64,000 nucleotides of DNA. It comes from Eutypella sp. D-1. Lineage: Eukaryota; Ascomycota; Sordariomycetes; Xylariales; Diatrypaceae. Numbering within the stretch: the stretch's first letter is position 1; every line of letters begins with the position of its first letter. Positions 32,837 through 45,091 of this stretch are shown piece after piece. The notes under the pieces were generated by a model that worked only from the letters and a program-made list of their open reading frames with translations, made no database searches and had not been told where the DNA came from. The stretch lies in assembly GCA_023313575.1 (NCBI GenBank), contig JAJTTP010000020.1:558001-622000 (forward strand). Direction: 5' to 3'. The position numbers and the translations under genes were made by a program.

Positions 32837-35151
32837 ATGTCTTCCGGGCATTCGGCGCTCGTTGGGGATGATGCACGTGACTGGACACTCAAGGAGCTTT
32901 CCAATGCGTTCTCGACAGGAGCGCATCTTATGCTGCAGGACCTTACCTTTCCCGATATTTTTCGCTTCACTTCGGAAAGGCTCTATAGGAATAGAGGATT
33001 TCAGACCTTATTAAGTCTAGAGGCGGAGTATGCTCGAAACCTTACCTTGGAGATATCAAGGAAAGCCGATGGAGTCTTCCTTTGGGTAGACCTCGTGACT
33101 AAGTCGTTGCTGGAGGGATTGACCAACGCGGATCGGGTTGTTGATCTTCAGCGGCGGTTAGAAGAACTGCCCGGAGACTTGGAGGCGCTATATGCGAAGA
33201 TGTTCGAAAGCATCGATTGGAACTATAGGGAGCGAGCTTCTCGATTCTTTCAGATTGCCGCAGTGGCAACCGGCCACCTCTCTGCTCTGACACTATTCTT
33301 TGCTGACGAGGAAGACCGAATGCCTGCCTTTAATATCAGGCCTATACCACTCACGGACGAAATGACGTTGGCAAGTTACAAAGCTATCAAGGCCAGGCTT
33401 GCCGCAAGTTGCAAAGGGTTTCTTGAGATCCCAAACCCTGCTCCACTTGAGCACTTCAAAGGCTCTCTACTGAGCGATCCACTATTCGGGGGTAATGAGG
33501 GTTGCCCTTCAGATACCTTTAATTTCAACAACGATAATAGGAAGGGACTCTCACCCAGCTCTACATCTCACCCCCCCGCTAAACCTGACCCCCGCGCGCA
33601 GATTAATATCAACTGGGGCTTGGAAGATACAATAGCGATTTCGGAGGCCAACAGAAAGGTGACATACATCCATCGCACAGCAAAAGACTATCTTGAATCG
33701 GAAGATATGAAGGCAAAGATCCTCTCTATGTCTCCCCCTGGCTTTGAAGCGCCTCTGTTCGTTTTAAGAGCTCAACTTCTGATCCTGAGATCTCTTCCAA
33801 AAAGAAGAGTTACACGAATGACTCTCTGGGACGTCATACGGAATTTCCTCGCACTCGCAGCTCTTGCGGAAAGTCAGCTTTGTCGTGCATTCACTGAGTA
33901 CATGGACGAGCTTGACAGGATAGCCACAGAGATGTTCAGAGAATAGAACCTGTGTGAGGATAACCAGTGTTGGGCAGATACACGCCCGAACCAAGAGACC
34001 CCTCGCAACGAAAAGGGCTTCCTCGCTCTTGTTGCCGAGTTCAAACTCCCGCTGTATATCGAGACCAAGATTGATTCAGGAAGACAAGTATTCAACTCAA
34101 GTGAAGGCCGTCCGGATCTTGAATATGTTATTCAGGACTACACGCGATATCCCTCGCTATGCGAGTCACCGCCTCGAGGGGGTGCAAATCTACCAAGTCT
34201 ATCTATCATCAAGTCACTTCTTAGACGCGGCGATGACCCGAACCTAGAATTTCAGCACTCTACCGCGTGGCTCCGAGTCCTTGATCAAGCGCAGAAGATT
34301 TCCAGCGACATCCATTCGGAGGACGCGCAAAAGAAAGTCGTCTTTTGTCACTGGGTAGACATTATGGAGGTATTTATTCGCCATGATGCTGATCCGCTCA
34401 CGAATCGGGATTCGGCGATGGGGTCTCGCATCCGGGAGATCGTGGGTCCTACGATGCCGCAGCGGGCGCATGACCTCGAGAAGCTGCTTAAACGCACAAG
34501 ATCGCGCTGGTCATCCATCGGAAGGTTCATCACACCGCGCAACCGGAGACTTGAGCGGTCAGTCCAGAGAGATTCGACGCCGCTGCCGGTGCTTAAAAGG
34601 CTGGAAAGTGCTCAAATGGGTCCAATTTCCTGGCACGATGTATTCCAACGTAACTATCAAGATCAAACGGTACCCAGCGTGGCAACAGGCCGTGGGAACA
34701 CTTCCTATGTGTAAGGGACAACGTCTTGCAGTCGCTTATCCTGTGATTCCATTGACTAACATATACTAGTCCTTTTACGAGCGGAGACTCTCTGGGATTT
34801 TGGCGGAGTGCCGAGCCCCCCGATCGTCATCTTTACGAACCAGTGAACCATGACATTCAAACCCGTCGAGTCACAGTATTTTGCTCTAAAACTAGTGCGG
34901 TTCCCAGATTGGGACTGGCACAGGGTGATGAAGATTTACAGGAACCATCACCCTCAGGATTTCACTCGGAGGGTGAAGCGGCAGGGTCACAAAGACCAAG
35001 TGTGATGGCCCAGACGAGGTCTCCTAGAGTCCCAGAGGTTATTGCTCGATACTTCTCAGAACCAGAACCCGAGCCGTCTAGAAACAACAACTCTGGGGAA
35101 TCAGAGCGAAGATCGACCGAGATAAGTGATGAAAGCGACGATATAATTTGA
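32837..35151 (+). pseudogene. 5'-truncated NACHT-family (NLR-like) gene with in-frame stop
   Basis: The frame resembles the part of fungal NACHT proteins just after the P-loop NTPase core: HLMLQDLTFPDIFRFTSERL, then EISRKADGVFLWVDLVTKSL, then LQRRLEELPGDLEALYAKMF. No Walker A or B segment precedes it; upstream is unrelated DNA. At 33944-33946 a TAG interrupts the frame. The same frame then stays open and coding-like for 254 codons (NEKGFLALVAEFKLPLYIET, HWVDIMEVFIRHDADPLTNR). After this a 59 bp intron at 34711-34769 (GTAAGG, branch TGACTAAC, acceptor ACTAG) joins it to an open exon ending at 35151. It is therefore a remnant that has lost its signalling and NTPase parts and carries one nonsense codon. 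These proteins usually act in non-self recognition and programmed cell death. A short functional C-terminal protein is the alternative. Confidence 0.68.
34711..34769 (+). other. Intron inside the NACHT-family relic
   Basis: Donor GTAAGG, branch-like TGACTAAC and acceptor ACTAG, 59 bp. Removing it joins two open frames, which shows that the relic was recently a spliced gene. Confidence 0.65.
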
Positions 35152-35764
35152 TATGGATTCGATAGGTTTCTTGAGATCTACGTTAGTAGTAGAAAAAGTC
35201 GGGGCTTAGCAGTTCATTCATGTTAGACATAGAGAGCAAAGTAACAGATCATGTTGCTCTCAGGGTAACATGAGAGCCAACACAACAGGACTTTAAACTA
35301 CTAGCATGGAGTTGCCCTCGGTGAGCCTTCATTAATGATGCTATCTATACGCCTGCCTCTTATGCCTCGATGAGGTGGCAAAATGAACTTTCACTCATGT
35401 CGATTGGCTCACTAGGTCAATACTTCGAGAGTCTGCCAGTCCATGCTGATCAATCGGGGTGCTGCCTGCAATGCATTTTCATGCTATTAAAAGGGGCAGC
35501 AGGCCAAGAGATTCTCCTTCGCTTTACCGATCTAGCTTACGACAAATGACGGTACGTTTAGCAGGGGATATTGCATGCAACCCTCGAAAATCTGTCAGTT
35601 AGGTGGGAGGTTGTATAACAATAGCAGTGGAGCAATTAACATCTAACTACATATAATACAGGGCAAAACTGGAATTGTACCATGAGTAAATGATAGGTAC
35701 TGCAGCGGCCGTGCTTAAAGATTCAAGTCAAAAAAAAAAGCAAAAAAGAAAGTTCGGAAGAACT
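35152..35764. other. Intergenic, nothing seen
   Basis: It lies between the NACHT relic and the tRNA gene. A short A run (35730-35739) precedes the tRNA 3' side; on the minus strand it reads as T-rich and would serve as the Pol III terminator. Confidence 0.45.
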
Positions 35765-35866
35765 GGCCCGAACCAGGGATCGAACCTGGGACCTCTCGCA
35801 TGCCAAGTTATTGGTACTTAGGTTTTGGAACCCTAAGCGAGAATCATACCGCTAGACCATCCGGGC
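35765..35866 (-). tRNA. tRNA-Pro (anticodon AGG) with a 30-nt intron
   Basis: On the minus strand the acceptor stem GCCCGGA pairs with TTCGGGC (one G-T wobble). The D-arm region is TGGTCTAGCGGTATGA. The anticodon stem is CTCGC/GCGAG with loop TTAGGGT, giving anticodon AGG. The T arm is CCAGG-TTCGATC-CCTGG, and the discriminator base is C; CCA is not encoded. The loop is interrupted after position 37 by a 30-nt intron at 35801-35830, the canonical site for eukaryotic tRNA introns. The mature length is 72 nt. The A-box and B-box (GGTTCGATCCC) are intact. Confidence 0.93.
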
Positions 35867-38182
35867 GAATGTGCTTGTTGAAAAATAGTGCTCCAATTTA
35901 GGGTTACATAGACCACGCATGTGCGCGACCGCTACAGTGGGTCATCAGGCATTTCCTAGCCAGTCGGCATTATGCCGGCGACTTAGGGGGATTTGATCCC
36001 GAGTCTGACCAACTAATTAGACTACCTAAGTAGACTCGGGTATCCTACCATGATACAGCGTAAGTTTACAAACACTCTTGCCTAAGCCTCCTGCTGCCCT
36101 TTGGGTTGATCGCGCGCTCTGTGCGAAGTCAAGCATTTTGTATCATGCATGTTACGAGCCAATATCTCCCATATCCTTGTTTTAGGTCAAGGTTGTTTAC
36201 ATCTACTATGTAAATAAGTAGGTTTTAGGGGAAGCCTAGCTCTTTTCAGGGCGGTACCGACCGATGGGTATTCACAACGGCCGGGTTGACTTCTCATCGG
36301 CCATGATTATTACTATGTACACAATTCCTAAAGGCGGCTTTCAGTCCATGCTTTCAGTTTATCTTTTCCAGTGTCAATTCAACTAACAACCCTGCGCCAC
36401 TGTCCGGGCACGGAAAAAAAGCAAATTTGACTACCTCGAGGTCACATTATTGGGTCATTTTCTTGGGTGTCGCCTATTAGGGACTTCGGAAGACTGCATT
36501 AATTCTAAGAACTACCTATCGACGCTGATAATTTGAAGTCCCAGCGGGCAACGTTCTCCGAACTGGGCCGAAAAGAGAACACCTACTTAGGGGAAGCCTA
36601 ACATCTCAAGCTGTCATATCAAGGTCCTCACCGTCGTCATTGTCCGCGAGTATTATAGGGCACAGGGAAGCTTGACCGTAGCGTCGAGCGACGCGACAGA
36701 CTTTGAATTTGTAACCCGTATGGAGGACATGACCGACTTGAATTTCTGGGGCAAGGATTTCTTTTCGAGTCGATGCTCCAAGAACCTCGGATAATCGGAT
36801 CTTTCGCCCAATACCCCACACCGACGTGGGCTATTGCGGGTGCCTTGCGAGGCGGGGCCGTGTCGTCCGGCTGGTTCTGAGGACTTCTACGTTCGCCTGC
36901 GACCTCGGGGTTCTTGGATATTTAGTCCGAGAGAATTGAAGAGATGCAAAACAGCACCGTCGACCAAAGTCTAGCACGTAGACTTGAAAGGTGTCGCGAA
37001 TAAAAGCTTGAACATTATGCCAGCCTCTAATAAAAAGGGTACCACAGCAATCCATAAGGGAGGGTAATAGAGACCCAATCAGAAACACCACGCAAAACAT
37101 GCACATGTTTAGGTCCTGTATACGACCAGCAGGCTGGAGCCCTACGACTGCAGTACCACGACAGTCGTCAATCCCTCAGCCGCAACCGTGACACGTCGCC
37201 GGACCACCGGGAGCAAACACACGTCGAATGAAGCACTACGTCTGCAGCCCTTCTTATAGGTGCTTACGTTTCTGCTCACGTATGTACAGATCCTGTCAGC
37301 ACAGTTGATGATACGTATTCAATGATATACGCTGTCCTGCCTACGTAGCAAGAAGTCTCGTGGTACAATAACCGCTATTCGTCAGCCTAGGGGTGTTCCG
37401 GAGCACTCCTTGCTTAGAATTGAGATGCAAAGTCTTCGCCAGATGCTTTGCCTACAGGCGCTGTGATCCTGGTGGGCATTGTATATTCATTCGTCCGTCA
37501 AGACTCCTGCCACGAGTGCAACAGCAGCGCTGCAGAGCTATGTTAACACACCGTAAGCTGGATTAGGAGCCTGGGGGGTGTCTAATACACAAGAGAGGGG
37601 GCTCCGAATGAGGTTGCTGACGACTCCCGTCTAGCTGGGGCCATCGTCGAGCGTCCTCCAGAAATCGGTAACACTGGTAGATCAGATGCTAATATCTCAA
37701 GAAGACCTTGCACCGACTTTGTGTAAAGTCGTAGCCCAAGCAAGTGCAGACAAAATGAATTCTTTCAAGTAGTCGTAGCCGAGGGAGTTGATTGTGCCTC
37801 TTCCAGCCTAAATTTGTCTGCGCAGCAGACAATGCCTCAGATCTCTGACGACGGCTCGATGCAGTTTTCAGGCGGATGAATCGTCGTTAGCGTGTACCTG
37901 CATAGGTACGAGCTCTGCTGTCGTTGCCCAAAGCTACGAAAAGTAGCAGCTTTACACGACATCTCAGCCGCAAGGGCATGATTCGCGAGGTTACGGATAT
38001 ATTAACCCCCACAAATCCTACCTGGATGAGCATACCTACCTACCATTGATGTCTGCACGTTTTTGCATGACCCATGACACAACAGTCCAGGCCGCATCAG
38101 CCTCATAAACCCAGGTTGAAGATGCAGAACGACTGAATATTTGCACGTATATACCTCACCTGTAGTATAGTCAGAATTAGAA
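35867..38182. other. Intergenic, mostly featureless
   Basis: I support no protein gene here. A tRNA-like inverted repeat sits at 35981-36031. The minus-strand frames at 36821-36606 and 37106-36831 are short and unrecognised. Confidence 0.4.
35981..36031 (-). repeat. tRNA-like hairpin element without anticodon arm
   Basis: The minus strand has terminal 7-nt complements ACTTAGG/CCTAAGT. They enclose a D-arm-like GTCTAATTAGTTGGTCAGAC and a T-arm-like CGGGATCAAATCCCC, with no anticodon arm. The overlapping words CCCGAGTCT and AGACTCGGG add a second 9-bp inverted repeat. It may be a decayed tRNA or chance; it lies about 115 bp from the true tRNA. Confidence 0.3.
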
Positions 38183-40150
38183 GGCCCGGCCCATCATAAT
38201 AGGCTGGCTATAAATAGCCGGCTACGTGAACCCACGGGATGATTCCGACCGCACCATCCCACACGAGGGATGGTCATGAAAATGCTGTTCTGGGCTTATG
38301 ACCGACGTCGCCTGCCGAACAAGGCCACCCCCAAAAGATAAAACAGCGCGCCGCCAAGCCAGCCCAGCCGACTGCCGCGCTCTAACGTTAGGTAGTTTAG
38401 CGGCAGTGCGGCAACCCTGGCACCCCGTATTTGGCTCCATGCAAAAACCGCCCACTCCAAGACCTGGCGCTGTACCATTTCCATGGCATGAGCATGCCAT
38501 GGCATCCGGATTCCACAGCGCCGGCGCTCGCGCAGCCAACAGCGGACAGAGCTGAGCAGTCCTGTATGGACCAAAAACGGGCTCTGCGTGCATTGCATGA
38601 TGCATAGTTACTTTTCTACCTGGCCAACTTCCACCCTATCTACATGGCAGAGTTATAGATACTGGACAAATCAAAGAAGACTCGACTAATAATAAACCGA
38701 GGTTGGCGATACTACGCAGTTAGTTGAAGGGCCCAGTCTTGTTAAGGTTCTTACACGGGACTCCCGTCTGACGTATCGACCGATAGGACAGAGTGGACAA
38801 GGGTGCAGAAAGAACAAGTGCTTGGCTCACACGCTACCGCTACGGCAGATACGAAGAGAAAAAGAGAAAGAAAAAAAAAGATCAACAAATAATAGCCCCC
38901 AAAACGCCGGACCCCTTCTCTACTCTACTACTACATACGTGCAATACATACACAGTAACGGGGATAATTAGACAAAAGAAACACGAGGTCCACTTCCGCC
39001 CTGCGGAACGAAAAACTCGCGTGACCTGGGCATCATTGGAGACCGACGACTGATCGATCAGTTTCTTAGCGGTTTCCTAGTGATTAATTGCCTACTTGAT
39101 ATAGTGTACTAGCTCAACTACCCTGCCTAGTTAGTTAGCGGGCGGCGGCGGCGGTCACGAGATCAACGAGGAGAGGGAGAGCGAGCGGGAAAAAAGAGAA
39201 TTCCGGCTACGGCGTTCCGATTGTTTCTCAGCCGTTGCTGCTTGGACTAACTACATAACTCTCGTATGAATGCAGTTTCAACGACGTCACCGCTCTTGCA
39301 CGTCTCGGTCGTATTTCCTCGTTATGTCCTTCGCCTATTATGTAAGGAGTAGCGAGTTTGCGATCTTTCTCTTGCCTTCTCCGCTTGGGGGATTTGCGTA
39401 CTCCACCGCCTCATCCCTCTCGTTCTCGGCCCCGGCCGGAGACAAGAATCAATAGCCCACTGCTACCTAACTACTCTGTATCCACGCAACATCGGCCCCA
39501 ACTTAACATCATGATATAATAATAGGTATATACGTAGGTAACGTAGCTCCTGGGGGGCGTCGTATCTCGTATGTGCGTGTGCAGATAGATGTGTTGTGTG
39601 TACATAGGAATTCGCTAGGGGTGCCTAGGAAAACACAAGTACCCTATCGAATGCTACCGTACCTAGCCTGAACCCGCCATGCCCGCTCACGAGATCCCCG
39701 CGCCGATCACCGACGAGCATAGAAACGTCCGTGCTTTCGTAAGTGCATGCGCGCATGCACGTATGCACGAATGCGAGTCTGCTATGGGTGGAGATGGGGG
39801 TGTGGGCGGATGGGGGCTGGGTGGGTAGATGGATAGAATAGATATGGGGACATGGCCCGGTCCAGTGTATCGTAGCAGGCCCGGACTAGCCTGCCAGCCC
39901 TAGCCGACCCCATCTTCGTACGACGGTTGGCAGATGGATCGCCCGCCCGCCTTGCTGGGGGGGTGTCCCGATGCTCAGCCCCGGACGATGCGCGAACACG
40001 AAGTGAGTGGTCTATGGACTGGCCTCGCTGGTCAGGGAAAAAGCGGCAATAACGAATGCCAATGCATATCGCGCAGCGGATGGGGAACATCGGAACACGA
40101 TGGACGAGGATGGATAAGATAACGGACGGAGATGGAAGAGTCGGACTGAG
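38183..40150. other. Intergenic, upstream of cerato-platanin gene
   Basis: No gene is supported. The text includes a GGCGGCGGCGGCGG run near 39140 and several GTATGCACG-like words near 39740-39775. It must contain the upstream control region of the secreted gene at 40349. Confidence 0.4.
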
Positions 40151-40157
40151 TATATAA
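40151..40157 (+). promoter_or_regulatory. TATA box of the cerato-platanin gene
   Basis: TATATAA stands about 190 bp before the ATG, in GAGTATATAAGGATC, a typical core-promoter position for a highly expressed fungal secreted-protein gene. The call rests on motif and position only. Confidence 0.45.
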
Positions 40158-40348
40158 GGATCATGCCCGGCGCTCTTCTCGAGGTCAAATCTGCTCTCAA
40201 CCAGCATCAGCAAAGACATCAAGCCTCTGTTCGATATTGCAAAGTACAATAATAACGACATATATATATCTTTTAATATATAATACCTAAAAACAACGAC
40301 GTGACCCTCGAGTCCAACACAATCACAAACTACAACCAAAAAATCACC

Positions 40349-40914
40349 ATGCAGATCTCTCAGCTCCTCCAGATCCTCTCCTTCACTGCCGCCGCCTCCG
40401 CGGTAACAGGTACGTGCACCCATCTCCTCTACCCCTCTGGCGAGTGGGGAGGGGGGCCAAAAACCCGACTAAAGAAGACAAAAAACTAACTCGATGCAGT
40501 GGCCTACGACACCGGCTACGACGACGGTTCGCGGTCTCTGACGGCCGTTTCGTGCTCGGACGGCCAGAACGGCCTGATCACGCGGTACGGATGGCAGACG
40601 CAGGGACAGATCCCGAAGTTCCCGTACATCGGCGCCGCGGCGGCCGTCGAGGGTTGGAACTCGGCTAACGTAAGTCTTTGACCCCACCTCCCCAGATCAA
40701 CGACATGACTGACAACGAACAGTGCGGCACGTGCTGGCGATTGACGTACCCGGGCTCGGGCAAGTCGATCACGGTGCTGGCGGTAGACCACGCGGGCGCC
40801 GGCTTCAACATCGCCCTCGACGCCCTGAACGACCTGACCAACGGCCAGGGCACGCAGCTCGGCCGCGTCGAGGCCGATGCCGTCCAGGTTGGCGTCGGCG
40901 AGTGCGGGATCTAA
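40349..40914 (+). CDS. Cerato-platanin family secreted protein
   Basis: Cerato-platanins are small secreted double-psi beta-barrel proteins, carbohydrate-binding and expansin-like without lytic activity; many act as elicitors or virulence factors. Exons are 40349-40409, 40500-40669 and 40723-40914, with introns of 90 and 53 bp; the product is 140 aa. The signal peptide is [18 protein letters not shown]. The mature protein starts near [14 protein letters not shown] and continues with [48 protein letters not shown] and [20 protein letters not shown], ending GECGI. The four conserved cysteines (SCSDG, NCGTCW, ECGI) that form two disulfides are present. The splice junctions reproduce the expected SAVTVAYDTG and NSANCGTCW sequences. 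Length and spacing are standard for the family, with no oddities. Confidence 0.95.
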
Positions 40915-42246
40915 GACCCTGAAATAATTTCCAGGATCTTTCCCGTCTCTCTGCCCTTTTCTTTATTCCTTCATGGGAATCGGGGGGCGTTTTTGTCTTT
41001 GCTTTTTTTGTCTGAAACCTTTTTCGAACGGCCCCTCTTTCCCGGTCTAATATCTCGCGCCGTGCGGATTTGAGTCAGTCCCCGGGCTGTATGGCGATGT
41101 TGTCGGGTGGATGGAACGGGGACGGCGCGGGCGGGCGGTCGGACGGTGATGCGGAGGACGAGCTTGCACGACGGGACGAGGGTCACGGTCGGGGGGTTTC
41201 GACACGGTGTAAGCGGAGCATGGCACGGGCATTGTTTTTCATGGTTTCATCATCATACCCTCCTTCCCTCACCCTTCCCCTCCATCAACACATTCCTTTT
41301 TTTTTTTAACACGAATCATTTCCATGATTTTTTCGTCGCATCGCATTGCATAGCATGGGACGGGACGGGGGCAACCACGCATGGTATGAATGGATGGGGG
41401 TGGTCGAATTATTCCGGTGTTTCTGGTTAATTGGCTTTTTACACTATGAAAGAAAGACGTTCCTTTTGATAGATATCTAATGGGAAAAAGCGATCGAGCA
41501 TCACCTAATGTCATATATGCGTGCAAGTGTCCCGTTCATGCGTAAGACTGTTCTGAACCCGACTCCCATCGGAGGCGAGCTCAGTAGGTTTGTATTGACT
41601 ATAGCCAGCATCGTATCATTACTTGTTACTTTCCTTGAAACTAACTTCGCTCGCTTGCTCGGAAAAATCGCTGAGCTCGGGTATGTGTATCTATCTATGA
41701 ATGCAAGGCACTGCGCTTCTTCTTATCTGCTGCTCTGCCCTGCTCTGCAGGCTCATGTTGGAAGGCGCCGCAACTCCCGGAGACGAAAAAAAAAAACACC
41801 TTCAACACCTGATCTCAAGAACGCCACTCCAGCCAGCCAACCAGTTGAGCCAGTTCTGGTCTGGCCTATTTGTCGGCTGAACGATTCAATACATCGATCG
41901 TCCATCCATCCATTCCATTCCATCCCACGTTATGTAAGCAAAGAAATATCATTTCGCTCGTGTTCCCATGAAAAGATTCCCGTGAAAAATGAAATACACC
42001 TAAGCCAGATCGTCATTCCCATATACACACACTTCCATTATCAAAACAAATCCTTTCACCCTTCTCCTCATCTCGTCCTCTTCTCATTAGATTCGTATCG
42101 TATAGACAGTCTTCAATCCCCCCTCGAGAATGAAGGTGCTGGAAAAGGCCGCGGGGGTTATTAAATATTATACAGCGAGAAATAAACATGTGTCGTAAAA
42201 GGCATTAAATGACGATCAATCGGCCGCCCGACACAACCGCGCCCCC
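40915..42246. other. Convergent intergenic region
   Basis: About 1.3 kb between two convergent genes. It contains T and A runs (near 41301 and 41788) and no frame I believe in. Confidence 0.5.
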
Positions 42247-45091
42247 TCAGCGCCGGTTCTGTTGCGCGAAGTACTCGTCACTGTCACCGGGCACGTAGCC
42301 ACCCTGCTGCTGTAGCCGCTCGGCCTCATCGCCGCCGCGCGCCAGGCGGTCGTACTTGCGCACGCTGCCAGGGCGGACGGTGTATCTGGCGAGGCGCCTG
42401 ACGCCGAGGGGCTCGCCGTTAGAGCCGGGACCAAGGAGGGCCCAGCGGCTCTGGCGGTGGGGATCGGCGCCGGCGCCGAGGCGGGCACGCAGCTCGCGCG
42501 GGGTGCGGGGGTAGTTGAAGGCGTCGTCGGCGCGGAGGTCGACGGAGCAGACGAGGCCGAGGACCTCGGCGAGCCGCGTGATGCCGTGGGGCAGACGGAA
42601 GCGGTCGCGGCCGGGGACGAGAAGCGCCAGCGTGATTGAGAGTAGGGCCAGCAGGGCCAGCACCACGCCCAGCGCGGCTACGTTCGGGAACATGCGCACA
42701 GCGTCCGAGGGCGGCGTCAGCGCCATGAAGAGCGAGCCGCCGAGAGCCGGCAGAAGCACGAGCACGGGCGCAAGTGCTGATACGAGCGCCACGCGCCAGT
42801 GCCGACGCCCCAGCGCCTTGATCGCCGCCTCCCAAGGCATACTGCACGCCGCGTAGTCGAGGAGGAGCGAGTTGTGGGCGCGCGAGCCCTCGGGCCGCGC
42901 GAGTTCGCCCCATGGCGTCAGGATGCGCAGGGTCTGGTCGAGCGACTGGAAGCCTAGGAAGAGGATCATGCCGATGATCGAGGGCAGGAATGAGAAGAGG
43001 AAGTTGGCCGGGGAGAAGACGCCCTCGCGGGGCGCGGCGCTGACGCCCGGCAGGAAGCCGTGTCGGATATCCGTCGCATGGTTGAAGGACACGGCGACGA
43101 GCGCGATGAATAGGATGAGTGACGCCACGGCGAAGAAGGTGATCTGGCCCGTGCGGAAGCACCACGGCAGGTACCGGTAGCGGCCCTCCTCCGTAGCCTG
43201 CGACCTTACCGCGGGGGGCACAGTGGAGCCCTCGCGCAGACGCTCCCACATCGGCCCGCCCGTAGTCTGGAAGGCGACCTTCTCCTCGTTGTTGGGGACG
43301 CCGATGCTGTACCATCTCGGGAAATCCGGCGCGTCGTTCGAGTACCATAGCCCGAGTTTCTCCACATTATCCCTGAGACACGATTCCATCTGCTTCCGGT
43401 CGGCTAGCATTTCCGTGCCCTGGTATTGACGCAGTGAGTTGCTCTGCGCGGAAATGTAGATGATGTCCGCCAACGTCCTGAGGTCCCAGCCGTTAAGCAT
43501 GCCGGTGGTCCTGCCGTGCCAGTAGACCAGCACGATTACCATTCCCAAAAGGAGCGACACGTACAAGGCCACCAGCGTCCACGCCGCACCCTGAACAGTA
43601 GCCCAAGTCCAAACGCCGTCAACGAGCCTGACAGTAAACAGACTACACAGCAGCGGAATCGTGAAGTTGAGCAGCCAGACATTTAGCATAGGTATCCAGA
43701 TATTCCAGGGACCGACGAGCTGCGGCCAGAGAAAGGACCTAGGGTACATAGGCAGAAAGACGGCATCCCGCCGCTCCCGCACGTCCTCAGAGGCCATCAG
43801 AGAAAATGGAAAAATTCGAAACGAGGCGGTGATGACGCATTGCGAGTAGATGAGCAGAACTGCGCCAAGAAGTTGCGGCAGTACGCGGAATAGAAAATAG
43901 TCGCCGCCGTACATCGAATCGCCATAGGGCATGAAGCCATTCCGGCCAATGGAGTAGACGGCGCAGAAAATTATGGCCGCGACCATCAAGAGACACAACC
44001 CCATCAGGAACAACAGGGACGGATCGCGCAAAACCCAGGGCTTGAACGTCAGCGTCTGAATACCTCTCGCTTTCTCAAGATCTGCAGGCCCTTCTGATAC
44101 GATAGGCTCGGCTTCCCAGCGCTCAACCTCTCGTGGAGAGGTGATGACAGAGGCATAGGATTGCGGGGTGAGGTTGTATTGCATGCGATCGGCACCCTGA
44201 GCGAGGTGTTGCTCGGGGACAAGTGTCGGGGTGAACCTATCCTGGGTATCGTATGGTGGCTGGCCAATACCAGGTGAGGATTCAGACGAAATTGGCGATG
44301 GCTCTTGCCACTCCTGTTGTAGGCTCCGGCGAGTTGGGATGGCATACTGCCGTTGTGGCTCAGTAGGGGTGGCGTGATGTTGCGGTATGTCAGCTCGGTG
44401 TCTCACGGGGGAAGATTCGGGAATGTGGGTCGGCCCCGGTGGAGGGTGGGCGACATGAGGCTGGAACAAGGCGGGCGTGGCGTTGGGGACAAGCTGGTGT
44501 ACGCCGGGATATGAGTTATCGCTCTCGGAGGACTCGTGCCCCGGATATCCCATGCTATCGTCCCGACGTCGAGTTAACGCGTCCAAAGCAAACTGGATAT
44601 AGGGCGTGTCTGGAACGCCCGGGGTGACAGATTTTTCTATCGCCTTCACTATCTCATCCTTCAGATCCTTTGACAAGTTGTCATTTTGTAGCAGGGCAGC
44701 TAAGGGGATCTGCTGACCATCGGCACCAACGAGGGGAGGGGTCATAGTCTGGTTTGCATATGCGCCGGCGTCCAAGGGAGCGGACGGCGGAGTTGGCGCA
44801 TAGGGGGCTACATTAGGATGCTGGGTATTAGTTACCCGTTGAGGGCTATGGACGACAGTGTCTTGCGAATGTGACGCTGTGGTGGCTGGTTGAATATTAG
44901 TGTTGTCGCCTGGGTGTAAGCGTCCTAGGTGTGAAGTCAGTTAACCGTTGAAGGACCGCATACACGCATACACGCATGTACGACTGCACGCATAACATGT
45001 GAAAGCGGCTGGCTGGGGAGTTCAAGCTTGACTTACTGTTCTCATCATAATATACATAGCCATAATTCTGATTTTGGTCTTGGAAGCTCAT
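42247..45091 (-). CDS. DUF3433 family multi-span membrane protein
   Basis: Exons are 45091-45037 and 44924-42247 with a 112 bp intron (donor GTAAGT, acceptor ACACCTAG), giving 910 aa. The start exon encodes MSFQDQNQNYGYVYYDEN. About 250 residues of polar, Pro/Gln/Ser-rich cytosolic tail follow. Then come eight hydrophobic segments arranged as two similar blocks of four. The first block begins at PWVLRDPSLLFLMGLCLL, with LPQLLGAVLLIYSQCV and FLPMYPRSFLWPQL between its spans. The second begins at GQITFFAVASLILFIALV, with FLPSIIGMILFLGFQSL after it. The duplicated span / polar loop / LLG-Y pattern is the layout of fungal DUF3433 proteins, whose function is unknown. The polar segment between the blocks (WYSNDAPDFPRWYSIGVPNN) is probably cytosolic. 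The location is likely the plasma membrane or an endomembrane; no transport motif is seen. Confidence 0.82.

Noticed and set aside
33898..33946. Intron removing the TAG of the NACHT relic
   Set aside because: A GTACAT...AATAG pair of 49 bp exists, but removing it shifts the frame and loses the long downstream coding text.
39782..40423. 213-codon minus-strand frame covering the cerato-platanin promoter
   Set aside because: It overlaps the TATA box and first exon of a well-supported gene and has no recognisable domain.
41508..42164. 218-codon plus-strand frame
   Set aside because: It lies in the convergent 3' region, with no domain and irregular composition.
42419..43348. 309-codon minus-strand frame
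   Set aside because: It lies inside the DUF3433 coding exon in a different frame and is Arg/Pro/Ala-rich; the real frame has clear membrane spans.
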